Of a DNA stretch of 64,000 nucleotides, positions 34,338 through 43,850 are shown one piece after another. The stretch lies in assembly GCF_033958435.1 (NCBI RefSeq), contig NC_134152.1, positions 16,168,001 through 16,232,000 of the forward strand, written 5' to 3'. This DNA comes from Carettochelys insculpta. Lineage: Eukaryota; Chordata; Testudines; Carettochelyidae. The notes beneath the pieces were generated by a model. That model had not been told where the DNA came from, did not search any database, and saw only the letters and a list, made by a program, of their open reading frames with translations. How positions within the stretch are numbered: the first letter of the stretch is position 1; every line of letters begins with the position of its first letter. A program made the translations under genes and the position numbers.

Positions 34338-35352
34338 ACGAAGGAAGAAACTATCTGAATACTATACTGGAGTATTGGTAAATATCTGCTTTAGTATAGG
34401 TTTGACCTAATGAAGTCAGTGACAAAACTCCTAAGTGATTTAAATTGGAGAAAGATTGAGTCCTTTTGTCTTAGGAATTTTTAAGTATTTCTCTTCTCAA
34501 GGACTGAAAATATCAGGTAAATAATACCAGACATGAAGATGATTATATCAGTAGACCTTCCCTAGTAGAATGGGAAGAAACAGTCTTTTGGGTATGATAT
34601 GTAGAAAAATGATAGCATGATAAATTTTAAAGAAGTGCTCGGTCTGACATGATGTAAATTAATTCTGAATGTCACTGCTGTAAGTCTGGCATATTGTTTT
34701 CAAGCCACACGTCTTAACTAAAGTTGTAGTATTCCAGTTTGTATTCTACAATAGCTACATTTCTGCTATGATTTTAGCAGATCATCCTCCAATACAAAAT
34801 CAATATGTAATTTCAAGTGAACAGCGACAGGACCTGCCCTTGCAGGTTTTACTCAGGCAAAATGCCCAATGTCTGCAGTTGGAGTTTGTGTAAGATTTTC
34901 AGATTTTTGCTCTGAATTTTTTAATATGATGTATCTAGGCTTCAAACCATCTTTATGATAGATATTTAATGGAACTGTAGGATGTCAAGTACCCTTTGTG
35001 ATAGTCTTATGCAGGTGTTTTAAGGGAAAAAAACCCAAGTATTTAAATAAGCAATGTACCATACTGTGTTTTAGGTGGTAGCAAATGAAAAATGTGCTTT
35101 AGGGAATTAAAAGATGTATCTTGGATTTACGGATCTCATCATTCGTGGTTAATCTTTGAAAGTAGCTGTGGACATCATGCTCTAAAGGGAAGTGTAGGGA
35201 CATTATGTCTGAACTTCTGACAGCTAACTTTAAAAATATTTGTAAAAAGGCAATCTACTGGAGAATATTTCAGTGTTGCAATTCCACTACTACTGAGATC
35301 AGATGTAGTGCAAGTAAGCTATTTGTATGCAATTGACATAGCTAACCCTTTT
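34338..35352. other. Unique AT-rich DNA, no gene seen
   Basis: No exon, RNA gene or repeat boundary recognised in this kilobase. Confidence 0.45.
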
Positions 35353-35685
35353 GGCCACATCTACCCAGAGCTATGCTAATGACAGTTCACTAAATTGCAA
35401 AGGGAGGATCACTTGCAAACTCACACGGCTAATTACTATAGCCACACAAGATTTTGCTGTCAGCAGAAGGGGCTGCCATCAGTACAGAGGCCCTGTGGAT
35501 GTGCCTGTGCAGGTTATACATACATCTCATAGAGCTGGAAGGGACCTTAACAGGTCATTGAGTGCAGCCCCCTGCACTCACAAGCCCCGATGTTTCAATT
35601 TAGTGTGTCCCCCTAGGGGCGCTAAATGGAACCCCAGAAGATGGACTCTGAAGGAGTTGATCTTCTGATAAGCATAGACATATCC
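35353..35685. mobile_element. MITE, family E copy 3, with SINE scrap inside
   Basis: Starts GGCCACATCTACCC and ends ATAGACATATCC. The right part (TTCAATTTAGTGTGTCCCCC, GGGGCGCTAAATGGAACC, GAGTTGATCTTCTGATAA) matches the matching part of the 18.4-kb copy. A segment at about 35518-35586 (CATAGAGCTGGAAGGGACCT and onward) is CR1/SINE tail in reverse orientation, inserted in the MITE. No clean target duplication seen. Confidence 0.55.
35518..35586 (-). repeat. SINE/CR1-tail fragment inside a MITE
   Basis: The phrase CATAGAGCTGGAAGGGACCT followed by AACAGGTCATTGAGTGCAG is the reverse complement of a CR1-type or SINE 3' region. Only about 70 bp remain. Confidence 0.6.
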
Positions 35686-35689
35686 TAAG

Positions 35690-36739
35690 CGAACTTTTAA
35701 CTGTCCAGTGTGGTTTTTCTGTTATAAGATTAGTCTAAACGTTTTATGTGAGAATCATTTTAATTCCATTTCACATGAAGAAAAATACAACAGTAAGGTG
35801 GCAACTATGCAAAATAATTCTTGCTTTCTTAATGTTTTAGCAAAATAATGCCACTATTTAGGTAAGGATTACATACAAATTAAATTTTCTCTGAAAAATT
35901 TGTATAGCAAAAAAAAAAATCACATTTTGGCTTGTGAAAATTTAATCTTGATAAAAAAGAGATATTTGTTTAATTTATATCATTAATTACATTCAGAGAG
36001 GCTACCAGGGGAACCATCATATCTCATTTGACTAGGTCTCACTTATTAAATATTAAAAAATCCATGCTGGCAATGATAACTCTGCTGATAATATATAAAA
36101 GTTAGACGGAGTGCAAAAGGGAACCCAGCATACTACATAACATAGATTATATATCACCATTCTATTTTGGTTTACTGCACCACACAGTAAAAGTATCATT
36201 GTAAAAAGAACCAAGTGTGAAATAAAAATCTGTTTTTTAAATGAAAGCACAGGATGCATTATTATTTTTGATCTACCAAACTCATTTACCAACTAAGTTA
36301 AAAATAAGCTTTAGAAGATCTATATTATCTATTATTTAAAGACTTGGGGAAATAACCCTAATTACCTGAGAAAAATTGTAATGTTCTGAATCCAGATGAC
36401 AACATTGTAGAAATGCCTTAGAAGAAGAAAGTAAAACTGATTAAACCAAAAGTGAAACTGACCGGATAAGTTTAATTGTTCCCAGCGGGTGAAATGTAAA
36501 CAAAGACAATGAATGGAGGACTGCAACTCTTTCCCTTCTAACTTTGTTGCTTTAATTAATACAGTTCAGAACACTTTAATTGCTTTTTATCCTGACCATG
36601 CAGTTGTAAACAAAATGCTTTTTTTACATTTTGCAGTGTGCAATAAAACCCTCTGATCACCAAACCTACTTACCAATAATGTGTATTTAGGGACACAAAT
36701 AAATTCATCTCATCTGTGCTACACAAACAAGGCCAGGAC
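35690..36739. other. Unique AT-rich DNA, no gene seen
   Basis: AT-rich and unique-looking up to the edge of the CpG island. No coding exon supported. Confidence 0.45.
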
Positions 36740-37219
36740 CGACATACTTGAGGCGCATGGCCTGTAAAACCCAGAGTATAAATGACGCAGTAAGATCATT
36801 GTCCAGGGAACCAGGCACACGAGCTGCGGGAACTGCTCGCGCATGCACGGCAGCGTGCGCGTGGTGCTCCCGTCCCTTTTCATCCGCAGACCAATCTCCT
36901 GGTGGCATCGAGGGGCCCGTCACTTTCTGGCCGCTTGGGGACGTGCTGAGGCGGCGCACCCAGCTCGCCGGGAACCCGACGGAAGGGCCGCTCGGACACA
37001 CCAGGCCCGGCGCTGGCGAGAGCGGGAAGGGAAGACGCCCCCCCGCCGGGAGCAGAGGCGCTATCCTCCGAGCAGCCGGAGAGGGCGCGGCGCGGCCTGA
37101 GCCGGCGAGTCCGAACAAGTAATAGAGACCAGGACAACCCAGCCGAGGTACAGACACGGACAGGTGCGAGCGACTTCCTAAACGGGCCCATGCAGGACTG
37201 AACTCTCCTGGAGCCCCCT

Positions 37220-37224
37220 AAAAA
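37220..37224 (-). terminator. Candidate Pol III terminator of the tRNA gene
   Basis: Five T residues on the minus strand, about 40 bases beyond the tRNA 3' end. It is the first run of four or more T downstream, so a trailer of about 38-40 nt would have to be removed by 3' processing. Confidence 0.6.
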
Positions 37225-37262
37225 TGGGCCCAGCAACTCCAGGCGGGAAGGCCCCTTGGCTA

Positions 37263-37334
37263 AGGCACGGACGGGGTTCGAACCCGTGATCTTCGGTTTA
37301 CGAGACCGACGCCTTACCACTTGGCCACCGCGCC
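37263..37334 (-). tRNA. tRNA-Thr, anticodon CGT
   Basis: A complete 72-nt cloverleaf on the minus strand. The acceptor stem is GGCGCGG paired with CCGTGCC, with U as discriminator base (37263). The A box TGGCCAAGTGG fits the Pol III consensus. The anticodon stem TCGGT/ACCGA closes the loop CTCGTAA, whose anticodon CGT is at 37300-37302 and reads ACG threonine codons. The T arm ACGGG-TTCGAAC-CCCGT contains the B box GGTTCGAACCC. There is no intron and no CCA encoded, as normal for a eukaryotic nuclear gene. It differs from the human tRNA-Thr-CGT I recall by about one base. All stems pair, so it looks functional. A same-strand tRNA-Thr-CGT lies between MRTFB and mir-193b in human as I remember it. 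Confidence 0.97.
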
Positions 37335-37850
37335 TGCGTTGAAGGCGTCCGTCGGACAGCTATGTACGCTGGCCCCCCTCCCCACACAGCGTCTGCTCCT
37401 CATGCATTGGCGGGCAGCGCCCGCCTCTCACGTTCAGCGGCCCGGATACGCATGCGCCCTGGCTGCGGCCGCAGCGTTCCAGCCTGACTGGAGCTTCGTG
37501 AGCCGCGCGCGCTGTTTTCGCAGGGGCCGGGATTGAGCGGGCCCATCCCCCCGCCCCTCTCCGCGGAGCCCGGGGCGCCTCTCTCTGATGGCGCGGTGGG
37601 GACGGCGAGCCAGGAGGGGGCGCGCTGCCCAGGCTGTGCGCGCGCCTGGGGGAGGGGGCAGTGGGCAGTTCCCTTTCTCGGCCGCGGGGAGGAGAGGGGA
37701 GGGACTGGCGGCTGCCGCCCGTGGGCGGGGAGAGGAGCGTTCTTGCTCTAGACCAAATGGGGCAGGTGTGAAATCCCACTCCCCGCAGTGGAGGGGGGCG
37801 GGTGAGAGGTGGTTAGAAACGCGCCTTCAGCAGCCGCTGTAAAGGGGTGT

Positions 37851-38609
37851 GGGCCCTGGGACAACCCACCCCCCCGCTTCTGCCCCAGAACCCTCCTGTG
37901 CCCATTGCACCCTTCCCCCAGTGTGATGCGACCTGAGGGATTACTGGGGGGTTGGCACTGGCAATATGAATGGTTGTTCCCCTCCTGCCCTCACGCTCAT
38001 TGCAGCAGCCGGAAGTGAAGTGCCTGGCCCCCAACTGCTTTGTTCCCCTGAGAGCGTCGTCAGGGGATGGAGCAACCTATATGGGAGATAGCAGAGCAGG
38101 TGGGGATCTCTCTTCTCCCAGGGGCTCTTGCTGCTGAAGGTAGTGCTGGGCCCAGCTTCTGCTGCTGGCACCAGGCTCCCTGGGAATACCCCAAGCTACC
38201 CTCAGTCTTGCAGGGCCCCAAAAATGTGGAGTCTGAGACAGCTCCTCAAACTGTTCTGTAGTTGGATGGTTTCCTTTGTGTTGGACAAGAAGGATGGCTG
38301 TGTCGGTATAGGACTGAGGAGAAGTGGGAGAAAGGATTTGGGGTTGGGAAGGTCTATATTGAAGTATAGGAACTGGGGTGGTGATGTTGAGAGGCTTTCT
38401 ACTTAACCTGCCTGGTGCTAAAGACAGTCAGGTTTCTGCAGGGGAGGTGGGACCTTCCTGACAAGCTATAGTCACAAGCTTTCTGTAAAGGAAGTCTTTC
38501 CCTGGATACACGAATGGGATGTTAAATATTGTTTGCCAGTAGATGTCACTCTTTATATTAGTATGTAAACACATACAGAGCACAAATCTGTTTATTGCCA
38601 CTGGTCCAT
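37851..38609. other. Flank of the CpG island, no gene recognised
   Basis: GC content declines through this stretch. The ETS-like site at 38009-38017 could belong to a promoter. No exon with supported splice sites was found. Confidence 0.4.
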
Positions 38610-39003
38610 CAAGATGCCAAAGAAGCAGCACTCAAGGATAGTAAGGTCATTTTGAAGAAACTAGATGAATTCTTTGCAACGGTCTTCACAGCTGAGGATA
38701 TGAGGGAGATTCCCAAACCTGAGCCATTCTCTATAGGTTACACATCTAAGAAACTGTCTCAGATTTAATGCGTCATTAGAGGAGGTTTGGGAACAAATTG
38801 ATTTACCTGGGTCTGCTTTTGTACCAAATGACTAGAGGATAGCTAATGTGATACTAATTTTAAAAAATGGCCCCACAGGTGATCTTGGCAATTACAGGCT
38901 GGACGCCTGACTTTAGTAGTGGACAAACAAAAAGATTTGTCAGACAGGTAGATGAACGTTATTTTTTTGGGGAAGAGTCAACATGGTTTTTTTTTTTTTT
39001 TGT

Positions 39004-39152
39004 CAGTGCCTTTTTTGTTTAAAATAGAAAGAGTATTCAGCTGGCTCCCCACCCCCAGCCAATACCATGGTTGGGGCTGCCAAGGTGCCGGTACTCAGCA
39101 CAGGCAAGTACGAAAAAAAAAAAAAAGAAAGAAAGAAAAAAGAAAAGCACTG
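39004..39152. mobile_element. Small hAT-type element inside CR1
   Basis: A 149-bp insert with ends CAGTGCCTTTTTTGTTT and AAAGAAAAGCACTG. The flanking 8-mers TTTTTTGT (38996-39003) and CTTTTTGT (39153-39160) agree at 7 of 8, a good hAT target duplication. An A-rich run near the right end (39113-39146) accounts for the local low complexity. Confidence 0.7.
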
Positions 39153-39277
39153 CTTTTTGTAAAGGGAACTCATGCCTCACTGACCTAGACTTCTTTGAGG
39201 GGGTCAGCAAGTCTGTGGGTAATGTGGATCCTATTGTGCAGATTTTCTGAAAGCCTTAGATAAAGTTCTTCACCTGA

Positions 39278-40279
39278 TTATATGTCTACTCAGCAGCTTT
39301 ATTTTGAAATAAGCTATTCTGGAAGAGCTATTAGTTTATTTCAAAGTAAAACAGCCACACATAAAATTAATTTTGAAATAGCAGTTAGCTATTTTGAAAT
39401 ATAGCGTCTACACACATAAGCAGTGTCTACACGTGGACGCTACTTCGAAGTAGCAGTGCCAACTTCGAAATAGCGCCCATCACGGCTACACGTGTTGGGC
39501 GCTATTTCGAAGTTAACTTCGACGTTAGGCGGCGAGACGTCAAAGTCGCTAACCCCATGAGGGGATGGGAATAGCGCCCTACTTCGACGTTCGTAGGGAA
39601 CGTGTAGACGATCCGCGTCCCGCAACATTGAAATAGCGGTGTCCTCCATGGTGGCCATCAGCTGAGGGGTTGAGAGATGCTCTCTCTCCAGCCCCTGTGG
39701 GGCTCTATGGTCACCGTGTGCAGCAGCCCTTAGCCCAGCGCTTCTGGCTGCTGCTGCTGCAGCTGGGGATCCATGCTGCATGCACAGGGTCTGCAACTAG
39801 TTGTCGGCTCTGTGTATCTTGTGCTGTTTAGTGCAAGTGTGTCTGGGAGGGGCCCGTTAAGGGAGTGGCTTGCTGTTGAGTCCACCCTGTGACCCTGTCT
39901 GCAGCTGTTCCTGGCACCCTTATTTCGATGTGTGCTACTTTGGTGTGTAGACGTTCCCTCGCAGCGCCTATTTCGATGTAGTGCTGCCCAACGTCGACGT
40001 TCAACGTTGACGTTGCCAGCCCTGGAGGACGTGTAGATGCTATTTCGATGTAGCGTGCACGTGTAGACGTAGCCATAGAGCCAATAGTCTTAACAGCACT
40101 TACTTTGAAATAGCTATTTCGAAATAGGCGCTCTTCCTCATAGAATGAGGTTTACCAATTTCAAAAGAAACCAACTGCTATTTCAGAATTTTTTTGAAAT
40201 AGTGGTTGTGTTGTGTAAATGCTAGGATATTTATTTCTAAATATTGGCTGTTATTTTGAAGTAACTTTGTGTAGATATA
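39278..40279. mobile_element. Foldback MITE (family F) inside CR1, itself split
   Basis: The outer parts, 39278-39418 and 40075-40279, form a palindromic element: TTTATTTTGAAATAAGC near the left end answers GCTGTTATTTTGAAGTAAC near the right. It is bounded by TGA at 39275-39277 and 40280-40282, a possible 3-bp duplication, and lies within CR1. Its own length without the inner insert is about 340 bp. A family A element is inserted in it. Confidence 0.65.
39419..40074 (-). mobile_element. Harbinger-derived foldback element, family A copy 3
   Basis: A 656-bp copy in reverse orientation relative to those at 7.4 and 9.6 kb. Ends are AGCAGTGTCTACACGTG and CACGTGTAGACGTAGCC, flanked by ATA at 39416-39418 and 40075-40077. 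On the minus strand it keeps the CTCCCTTAACGGG segment and the ATGGATCCCCAGCTGCAG start remnant (near 39770), as in the 7.4-kb copy. It is inserted in another MITE that is inserted in CR1. Confidence 0.87.
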
Positions 40280-40745
40280 TGAAAGGCTCTTAAGCAAAGT
40301 AAGCTGTTATGGGATAAGAGGGAAGGCATGGCAATGGGATTAGTAACTGATTGAAAACTAGCAAACAAAGGATAGGTAAAAATGATCAGTTTTCAGAAAT
40401 GGGAGCTAAACTGTGGTATCTTCCAGTAGTCTGTATTGGGATGAGTGCTAAGCCAAATATTAATAAATGATCCAGAAAAATGAGTAAAAATGGCAAAACT
40501 GGAGGTAGTACAAAACTATTCAATGTAGTAAGTCCCAAGCAGACTGTAAAGAACTTCCAGAGGATCTCACAAACCTGGTGGCTGGGCAACAAAATAGCAG
40601 ATGAAATTCAGTGTTGATTAAATGCAAAGTAATGTACATTGGAAAACATAATCTCAACTGTACATAAAATAATGGGGAATAAATTAGCTGTTACTACTCA
40701 AGAAAGAGATCTTGGAGTCATTGTGGATAGTTCTTTCTGCTGTAT

Positions 40746-40895
40746 AGATGGTGTTTTGATATTGTGTCTCAGGCTGGAGCTCAAGCTCTGAAAGTTTCCC
40801 CAACTTCAGAGCCAAATATTCAAGGTCTACAGAGCTATTTTCAGAGCACTAGCAAGGGCCCCATTACCACAGGCCCATGGACCTGAGCTTAGATC
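40746..40895. repeat. Fragment of a GC-rich MITE (family H)
   Basis: The phrases GTGTCTCAGGCTGGAGCTCAAGCTCTG and GGCCCATGGACCTGAGCTT resemble, in reverse orientation, the element at 48.7-49.0 kb. Ends not defined. Confidence 0.4.
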
Positions 40896-41370
40896 AGTGC
40901 AGGCAAGATACAGCCTGTGAGCTGAACCTGGCCCATCAAGTCTTTTAGTCCTGCCTGTTGCCAGCCCCTATGACTGCAGAGGAGGGAGAGTTTTGAGTGC
41001 TGCCCTCATCCCCAGCAAAATCTCTCCTTTCCCATTGCCTGTCTTCACACACTGCTCCCTCCCCCCCAGCAAAATCTCTCAGCTCCTATTGTCTGGATAC
41101 TGGATTTTGCTGGAGGTCGGGGGAGCATGCAAAACCAGTCAATGACAGCTGACAGAGTTTGCTGTGGGCAGGGAGAGTGCAGCACAATTTCTCAGCTTCC
41201 ATTGGCTGGTTTCTGGCCAATGGGCGCTGACAGACTTTTCTGGGGGCAGAGGCAATGTGTAGAACCAGCCAATGGGGATGGGAGCAGTACAACACAATTT
41301 CTAGGCTCCCACTGGCTGATTTCCAGCTAATAGGAACCAAGAGATTTTGTTGGAGGTGGGGCAGTGTTTA
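40896..41370. repeat. hAT-like body with about three tandem units of about 120 bp
   Basis: From about 41050 three diverged units follow one another, each with an AAAATCTCTCAGC / ACAATTTCTCAGC / ACAATTTCTAGGC start, then a CATTGGCTGG-like and CCAATGGG-like pair, then GACAGATTTTGCTGG-like sequence. Starts are near 41060, 41174 and 41291. The upstream part (AGCCTGTGAGCTGAACCTGGCCC) resembles a hAT element end. Each unit contains inverted CCAAT-box-like motifs. Confidence 0.55.
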
Positions 41371-41670
41371 CTGACGGAATGAATTTCTTCAAAATATTCT
41401 CAGAGACATTCTCTGTTACACCGAGAAGCCATGGCAGTTTTTCTGTGGCAAAATATGGGGGGAATATAGGAATCCCCACGTGTGTGCTGAATAATGTCTT
41501 CCCTTTTTCTTTCTGGTCCACTCCACTGTTTCTTTGCTACCTCCATCCTTTCCTATATATTGTCTCTGTAAGAGAGTGTCTTAACTAACTACTCTGCTGT
41601 GCTTGTCCAAGATCTACCTCCATATAAGCACAGAACAAACAAACAAACAAAAATGGTTAACACTGTAACT

Positions 41671-42240
41671 GTTAAAACAAAAAGCAGTCAAGTAGCACTT
41701 TAAAGACTAGCAAAATAGTTTATTAGGTGAGCTTTCGTGGGACAGACCCACTTCTTCAGACCATCGCCGGACCAGAACAGACTCAATATTTAAGGCACAG
41801 AGAACCAAAAACAGTAAGCAAGGAGGACAAATCAGAAAAAGATAATCAAGGTGAGCAAATCAGAGAGTGCGGGGGGGAAGGTCAAGAATTAGATTAAGCC
41901 AAGTACGCAGACGAGCCCCTATAGTGACTCAGAAAGTTCCTGTCCCGGTTTAAACCATGTGTTAATGTGCCGAATTTGAATATAAAAGCCAGCTCGGCTG
42001 CTTCCCTTTGAAGAATGGTGCGAAAATTCTTTTTCAGTAACACACATACCTTTAGGTCATTAATAGAATGCCCCATTCCATTAAAATGTTGACTAACTGG
42101 TTTGTGGATCTGGAGTGTTTTGATGTCTGTTTTGTGCCCATTAACCCTTTGTCTAAGGGAGTTAGAAGTTGTTTTTCAAGATGTGTTGTTTGTCTCCATT
42201 CCATGTAGGTTGTGCACACTTTGTTGGAAATTTTTCTCCT
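41671..42240 (-). mobile_element. Penelope-like retroelement, 3' part
   Basis: On the minus strand a coding remnant reads HFNGMGHSINDLKVCVLL, then ILQREAAELAFIFKFGTL and HGLNRD. This order (HFN..GHS..DL.V then R..E...I..L.TL.P.GLN) is the C-terminal end of Penelope-like proteins, within or after the GIY-YIG endonuclease. It is followed by an untranslated tail containing GTCTGTCCCACGAAAGCTCA, TAATAAACTATTTTGC and AAAGTGCTACTTGACTGC, ending near TGTTTTAACAG at about 41670. Penelope elements lack LTRs and are usually truncated upstream. The upstream side abuts a DIRS-type inverted repeat. Confidence 0.78.
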
Positions 42241-42245
42241 ACCAG

Positions 42246-42281
42246 TACCCCTTGAGCTGATAGGGTGCCCCCTGGAGTGGT
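42246..42281. repeat. Left inverted repeat of the DIRS-like element
   Basis: Reads TACCCCTTGAGCTGATAGGG and continues to GGAGTGGT. The reverse complement of 44985-45020 matches it at 32 of 36 positions. Confidence 0.75.
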
Positions 42282-42448
42282 GCTGTGTATACCCCTGCTG
42301 GGGGGGGGAGCTGGAACCCGAGAGGCTGTAACATTCCTTAAAAGAGGATGAAACTCAGGAAGAAAGCCTCTGTGCTGATACCAGCTAACCCTTCATCTGC
42401 TCTGTGATGGCTACAAAGAGCTGAGGGGACTTATGAAAGGGCTTAGTT

Positions 42449-43108
42449 CTACCCAGCTAGATAAAAGGCCAAAGCCCTCCTTACATCCAAGGTATGGAGG
42501 GCCTGTTCCTTGCCTGATGCATGGGGCTTTTGGTGAAAGACGGACAAAAAAATGTCTTGGGATATATGAAAACTTGACACCACTTTAGGCAGGGAGGCTG
42601 GGTGGGGGCGTAGCCTGACTTTGTCCTTAAAGAAAATGGTATACAGGGGATCCGTAGTGAGGGCCTGAAGTTTGGGGACCTGCCTGGCCAAAGTAATGAC
42701 CATCAATAGGGAGACCTTGTAGGACAGGTAGAGTAATGAACATGTCACCAGGGGTTCAAAGGGAGGACGCATGAGCTTAGAGAGGATCAGATTAAGATCC
42801 CACTGAGGGGCAGGCTGGTGCATATGCGGATAAAGCTTGACCAGACCCCTGAAGAACTTATTGTCCAGATGGTCTGCAAAAAGGGTTTTGCCCCCTGCTT
42901 CCGGGTGGAAAGTGGAAATAGCTGTCAGGTGGACCTTGATAGAGGAAGGGGACAATCCCTGAACCCTAAGGTCCAAAAGGTAGTCCACAACTAAGGGGAC
43001 CGGGGCAGCCACAGGAGACACGCCCTGTGCAATAGTCCAGGTATGGAAGCACTTCCACTTGGCCAAATAGGTGGCCCTGGTGGAGAGTTTCCTGCTCCCC
43101 AGCAGCAC
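42449..43108 (-). pseudogene. DIRS-type tyrosine recombinase, broken
   Basis: A 219-codon open frame. Its N-terminal half has the core-binding fold signature of DIRS recombinases: RKLSTRATYLAKWKCFHTW, then VDYLLDLRVQGLSPSSIKVH. It continues PPFEPLVTCSLLYLSYKVSL and ends LHTLDVRRALAFYLAG. In the catalytic half the segment ITLARQVPKLQAL replaces the usual ARRVSEL-type box, so the first catalytic Arg appears lost. The frame then hits a stop near 42449, but a neighbouring frame continues with recognisable KPFHKSPQLF-type sequence, showing a frameshift at about 42450. It would have cut and joined circular cDNA to the genome. Confidence 0.78.
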
Positions 43109-43124
43109 CTCCTGAACCTGGACT

Positions 43125-43850
43125 GAGCACTAGCATTTCATTGCTGTCCACTGTGGAGCATCCACACAGTGAGGTGCAGAGACGGATGTTATGAGCTTGC
43201 ATAGGGTTGGTGGGCAGCCAATCTTGGTTAATACCCTATATAGCCCTGATCCACTAACTGTGTCAAATGCCTTTGTTGAGTCCACAATGCTGTGAATTAT
43301 GGCTTTCCTTGTTCTCTGCATTTTTCCTGTAGTTGGTGAAGTGAGAAGATCATGTCCATTGTTGACCTGCCAGTCCTAAAGCCACACTGTGTTTCTGGAT
43401 AGATTCAATCTGCGAGTTTTTGCAGGCGTTTGAGAATGGCAAGGGCAAATGCTTTTCCTGGGCTGCTCAGTAAAGAGATGCCTCTGTAGTTGTTGCAGTC
43501 ACCCTTGATGCCTTTGTTTTTATAGAGAGTGATGATGTTTTCATCCTTCATGTCATGTGGGACATCTTCCACTCTCCAACATTTTAGGAGTAAGTTGTAG
43601 AGGAAGGGGATTAGCACAGCCTTGTTTGCCTTCAGGACTTCAGCTGGGATTCTGTCGTTTCCTGATACTTCTCCATTAGAGAGAGCATCAAGAGCTTGAG
43701 AAAATTCCTCCTCCGTTGGCTCTGCATTTAGCTCTGACATTTCTGGAAGAGTTTGGGTCAGGTTGTCAAGTTCAGGTTGTATTGTACGATCACGGGAATA
43801 AAGACTTGAGTAGTGTTCCACCCATCTGGGCATCTGCAGCTTTTTCCCCT
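43125..43850 (-). pseudogene. Non-LTR retrotransposon reverse transcriptase fragment
   Basis: On the minus strand, 43833-43405 encodes WVEHYSSLYSRDRTIQPELD, then DALSNGEVSGNDRIPAEVL and ENIITLYKNKGIKGDCNNYR GISLLSSPGKAFA (split here for length), the fingers and palm entry of a LINE reverse transcriptase. A second piece, 43321-43130, has VDSTKAFDTVSGSGLYRVL and IGCPPTLCKLI, including the first catalytic Asp box (AFD). Between them the frame is broken and the typical SQCGFR segment is decayed. The style is RTE/L2-like, not CR1; I cannot fix the clade. It sits inside the DIRS-like element. Confidence 0.75.

Larger units (their letters stand above)
36740..37850. promoter_or_regulatory. CpG island around the tRNA-Thr gene
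   Basis: About 1.1 kb of CpG-rich DNA enclosing the tRNA gene. It carries promoter-type motifs: NRF1-like palindromes at 36836-36848 (TCGCGCATGCAC) and 37447-37458 (TACGCATGCGCC), and an ETS-type CCGGAAGTG just outside at 38009-38017. tRNA genes are often in open CpG-rich chromatin, but an island this large may also start an unrecognised Pol II transcript. Open frames on both strands (up to 150 codons) are typical of CpG islands and show no domain. Confidence 0.75.
38610..40745 (+). repeat. CR1 LINE fragment split by later insertions
   Basis: CR1 ORF2-like sequence occurs in two pieces, about 38610-39277 (AATTCTTTGCAACGGTCTTC, GGAACTCATGCCTCACTGAC) and 40280-40745 (TTAATAAATGATCCAGAAAA, AGAAAGAGATCTTGGAGTCA). 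The pieces join in the correct order when the DNA transposons between them are ignored. The first piece is itself split by a hAT element at 39004-39152. Frames are broken throughout. Its order on the plus strand is endonuclease-to-RT-to-3' direction, truncated at both ends. Confidence 0.8.

Noticed and set aside
36705..37320. Open frames across the tRNA and its CpG island
   Set aside because: The frames overlap the tRNA cloverleaf and one another on both strands; a nuclear tRNA gene with intact stems explains the conserved part.
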